Part shown: in pieces, positions 63,387-64,000 of the stretch | Layout of the letters: each line of letters begins with the position of its first letter | Numbering within the stretch: position 1 is the first letter of the stretch | From: Spirosoma oryzicola | Lineage (GTDB): Bacteria; Bacteroidota; Bacteroidia; Cytophagales; Spirosomataceae | Assembly (NCBI RefSeq): GCF_021233055.1 | Contig: NZ_CP089539.1 | Coordinates: forward strand, 124,001 to 188,000 | DNA: 64,000 nucleotides | Reading direction: 5' to 3' | Notes under the pieces: model-generated | The model's input: the letters and a program-made list of their open reading frames with translations, nothing else | Database searches by the model: none | Told to the model about the DNA's origin: nothing | Program-made: the position numbers and the translations under genes

Positions 63387-64000
63387 ATGAACGCAAAAAT
63401 GGATTTCACAAACAAAAATGTAGTGATCACCGGTGGAAGTACGGGAATTGGCTTTGCCACCGCCAAAGCATTTATCGACGCAGGGGCTAAAGTTTGGATC
63501 ACTAGCCGAAGTGCCGAAAATCTAGAAACAGCAGCAGCAACCATTGATAATCCCAATCTACATACAATCGTTTCGGATACGGCTATTGTAGCAGGGATTG
63601 CGGTTTTGGAAAAGGCCGTTGCCGAAAGTGGGGATAAGGTAGATGTTCTTTTTTTGAACGCTGGTATCGCTGTGTTTGCTCCCATAGCATCCGCTACAGA
63701 GACTGACTTTGATGCCCAATTCAATACGAATGTAAAAGGGTATTACTTTACCTTGCAGAAGATGATTCCACACCTGAAAGAAGGAGCGTCGGTTATTTTC
63801 ACTTCTTCGACGGTTGCTACCGCTGCCAATTCGGGAGCTAGCATATACTCGGCGACCAAAGGTGCGGTGAACAAAATAGCCCAGATAGCTGCCAACGAAC
63901 TGGCTGACCGAAAGATACGGGTGAATCTGCTTAGCCCCGGTCCGGTAGAAACCCCCGGTTTTGACAAAGCTACCCTTGGCATGCCCAAAGAAGCTTTTTC
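63387..64000 (+). CDS. SDR oxidoreductase (3' end outside window)
   Basis: The frame is open from the ATG at 63387 (another ATG at 63399) to the window edge, 204 codons. The Rossmann motif 'ITGGSTGIG' is at residues 14-22, then 'LFLNAGIAVF' and the catalytic 'YSATK', 'VNLLSPGPVETPGF'. It is a classical short-chain dehydrogenase of unknown substrate. With the -7 box at 63367-63374, transcription would start close to 63381, which leaves almost no leader for the first ATG, so the ATG at 63399 (MDFTNKNVVITGG) may be used. It is probably regulated by the divergent HxlR protein. Confidence 0.92.
   Translation, partial: MNAKMDFTNKNVVITGGSTGIGFATAKAFIDAGAKVWITSRSAENLETAAATIDNPNLHTIVSDTAIVAGIAVLEKAVAESGDKVDVLFLNAGIAVFAPIASATETDFDAQFNTNVKGYYFTLQKMIPHLKEGASVIFTSSTVATAANSGASIYSATKGAVNKIAQIAANELADRKIRVNLLSPGPVETPGFDKATLGMPKEAF

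Overview
The window reads as a chromosome segment of a Cytophagales bacterium of the phylum Bacteroidota, most like Spirosoma or a close relative. This is inferred from gene content: SusC/SusD receptors, a type IX-secreted adhesin, a remnant of a hybrid two-component regulator, LytS/LytR-type signalling, DUF4374 and PepSY iron genes, and a TTG-N20-TAnnTTTG promoter. Shine-Dalgarno sequences are rare. No rRNA, tRNA, CRISPR array or phage was found.

1-20.7 kb is mostly intact housekeeping and accessory metabolism: a methyltransferase cut by the window edge, a GH2 glycosidase, a zinc alcohol dehydrogenase pair, an SGNH hydrolase, a CheY-like regulator with a DUF1493 protein, an isolated succinate dehydrogenase-type iron-sulfur subunit, small secreted proteins and a manganese catalase. 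It continues with a 1420-residue fusion of malto-oligosyltrehalose synthase (TreY) and 4-alpha-glucanotransferase (MalQ), followed by a flavin oxidoreductase and an FRG-domain protein. Two MDR reductases and an AraC regulator close this part.

21.6-33.3 kb and 42.1-44.6 kb are gene graveyards. They hold remnants of an IS110 transposase, a gamma carbonic anhydrase, a receiver domain, a TlpA-like thioredoxin, a TetR regulator next to a TetX-like FAD monooxygenase, a short-chain dehydrogenase that has lost its catalytic tyrosine, a lipoprotein, a TIGR03643 protein and a serine recombinase. Intact genes stand among them: DUF1304 and DUF998 membrane proteins, a GH130 enzyme, an ArsR-AHSA1 pair with a perfect 20-bp inverted-repeat operator, an HxlR regulator and a SnoaL-like protein.

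33.3-42.1 kb is an intact nutrient-uptake locus: SusC, SusD and an unassigned 826-residue secreted protein on one strand. Divergent from it is a protein with a cytoplasmic HTH-like domain, one membrane span, and PKD-like and lectin-like outer domains. I infer that this is a one-protein transmembrane regulator of the locus. It is the best candidate here for an undescribed system.

45.2-54.9 kb is a surface/sensing region in decay. A CBM3-containing type IX-secreted adhesin, the hybrid two-component regulator beside it and a TonB-dependent receptor are all broken, while a LytS/LytR pair and a DoxX gene look intact. A 16-bp direct repeat at exactly 21-bp period lies between regulator and adhesin. 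A complete IS5-family element follows at 55.0-55.9 kb.

56.0-62.5 kb is an iron-uptake cluster: ECF sigma factor, short FecR-like anti-sigma, TonB-dependent receptor, DUF4374 lipoprotein and PepSY membrane protein. The window ends with a second HxlR regulator divergent from an SDR dehydrogenase that is cut by the edge; this is an intact counterpart of the decayed HxlR/SDR module at 31.6-32.9 kb.
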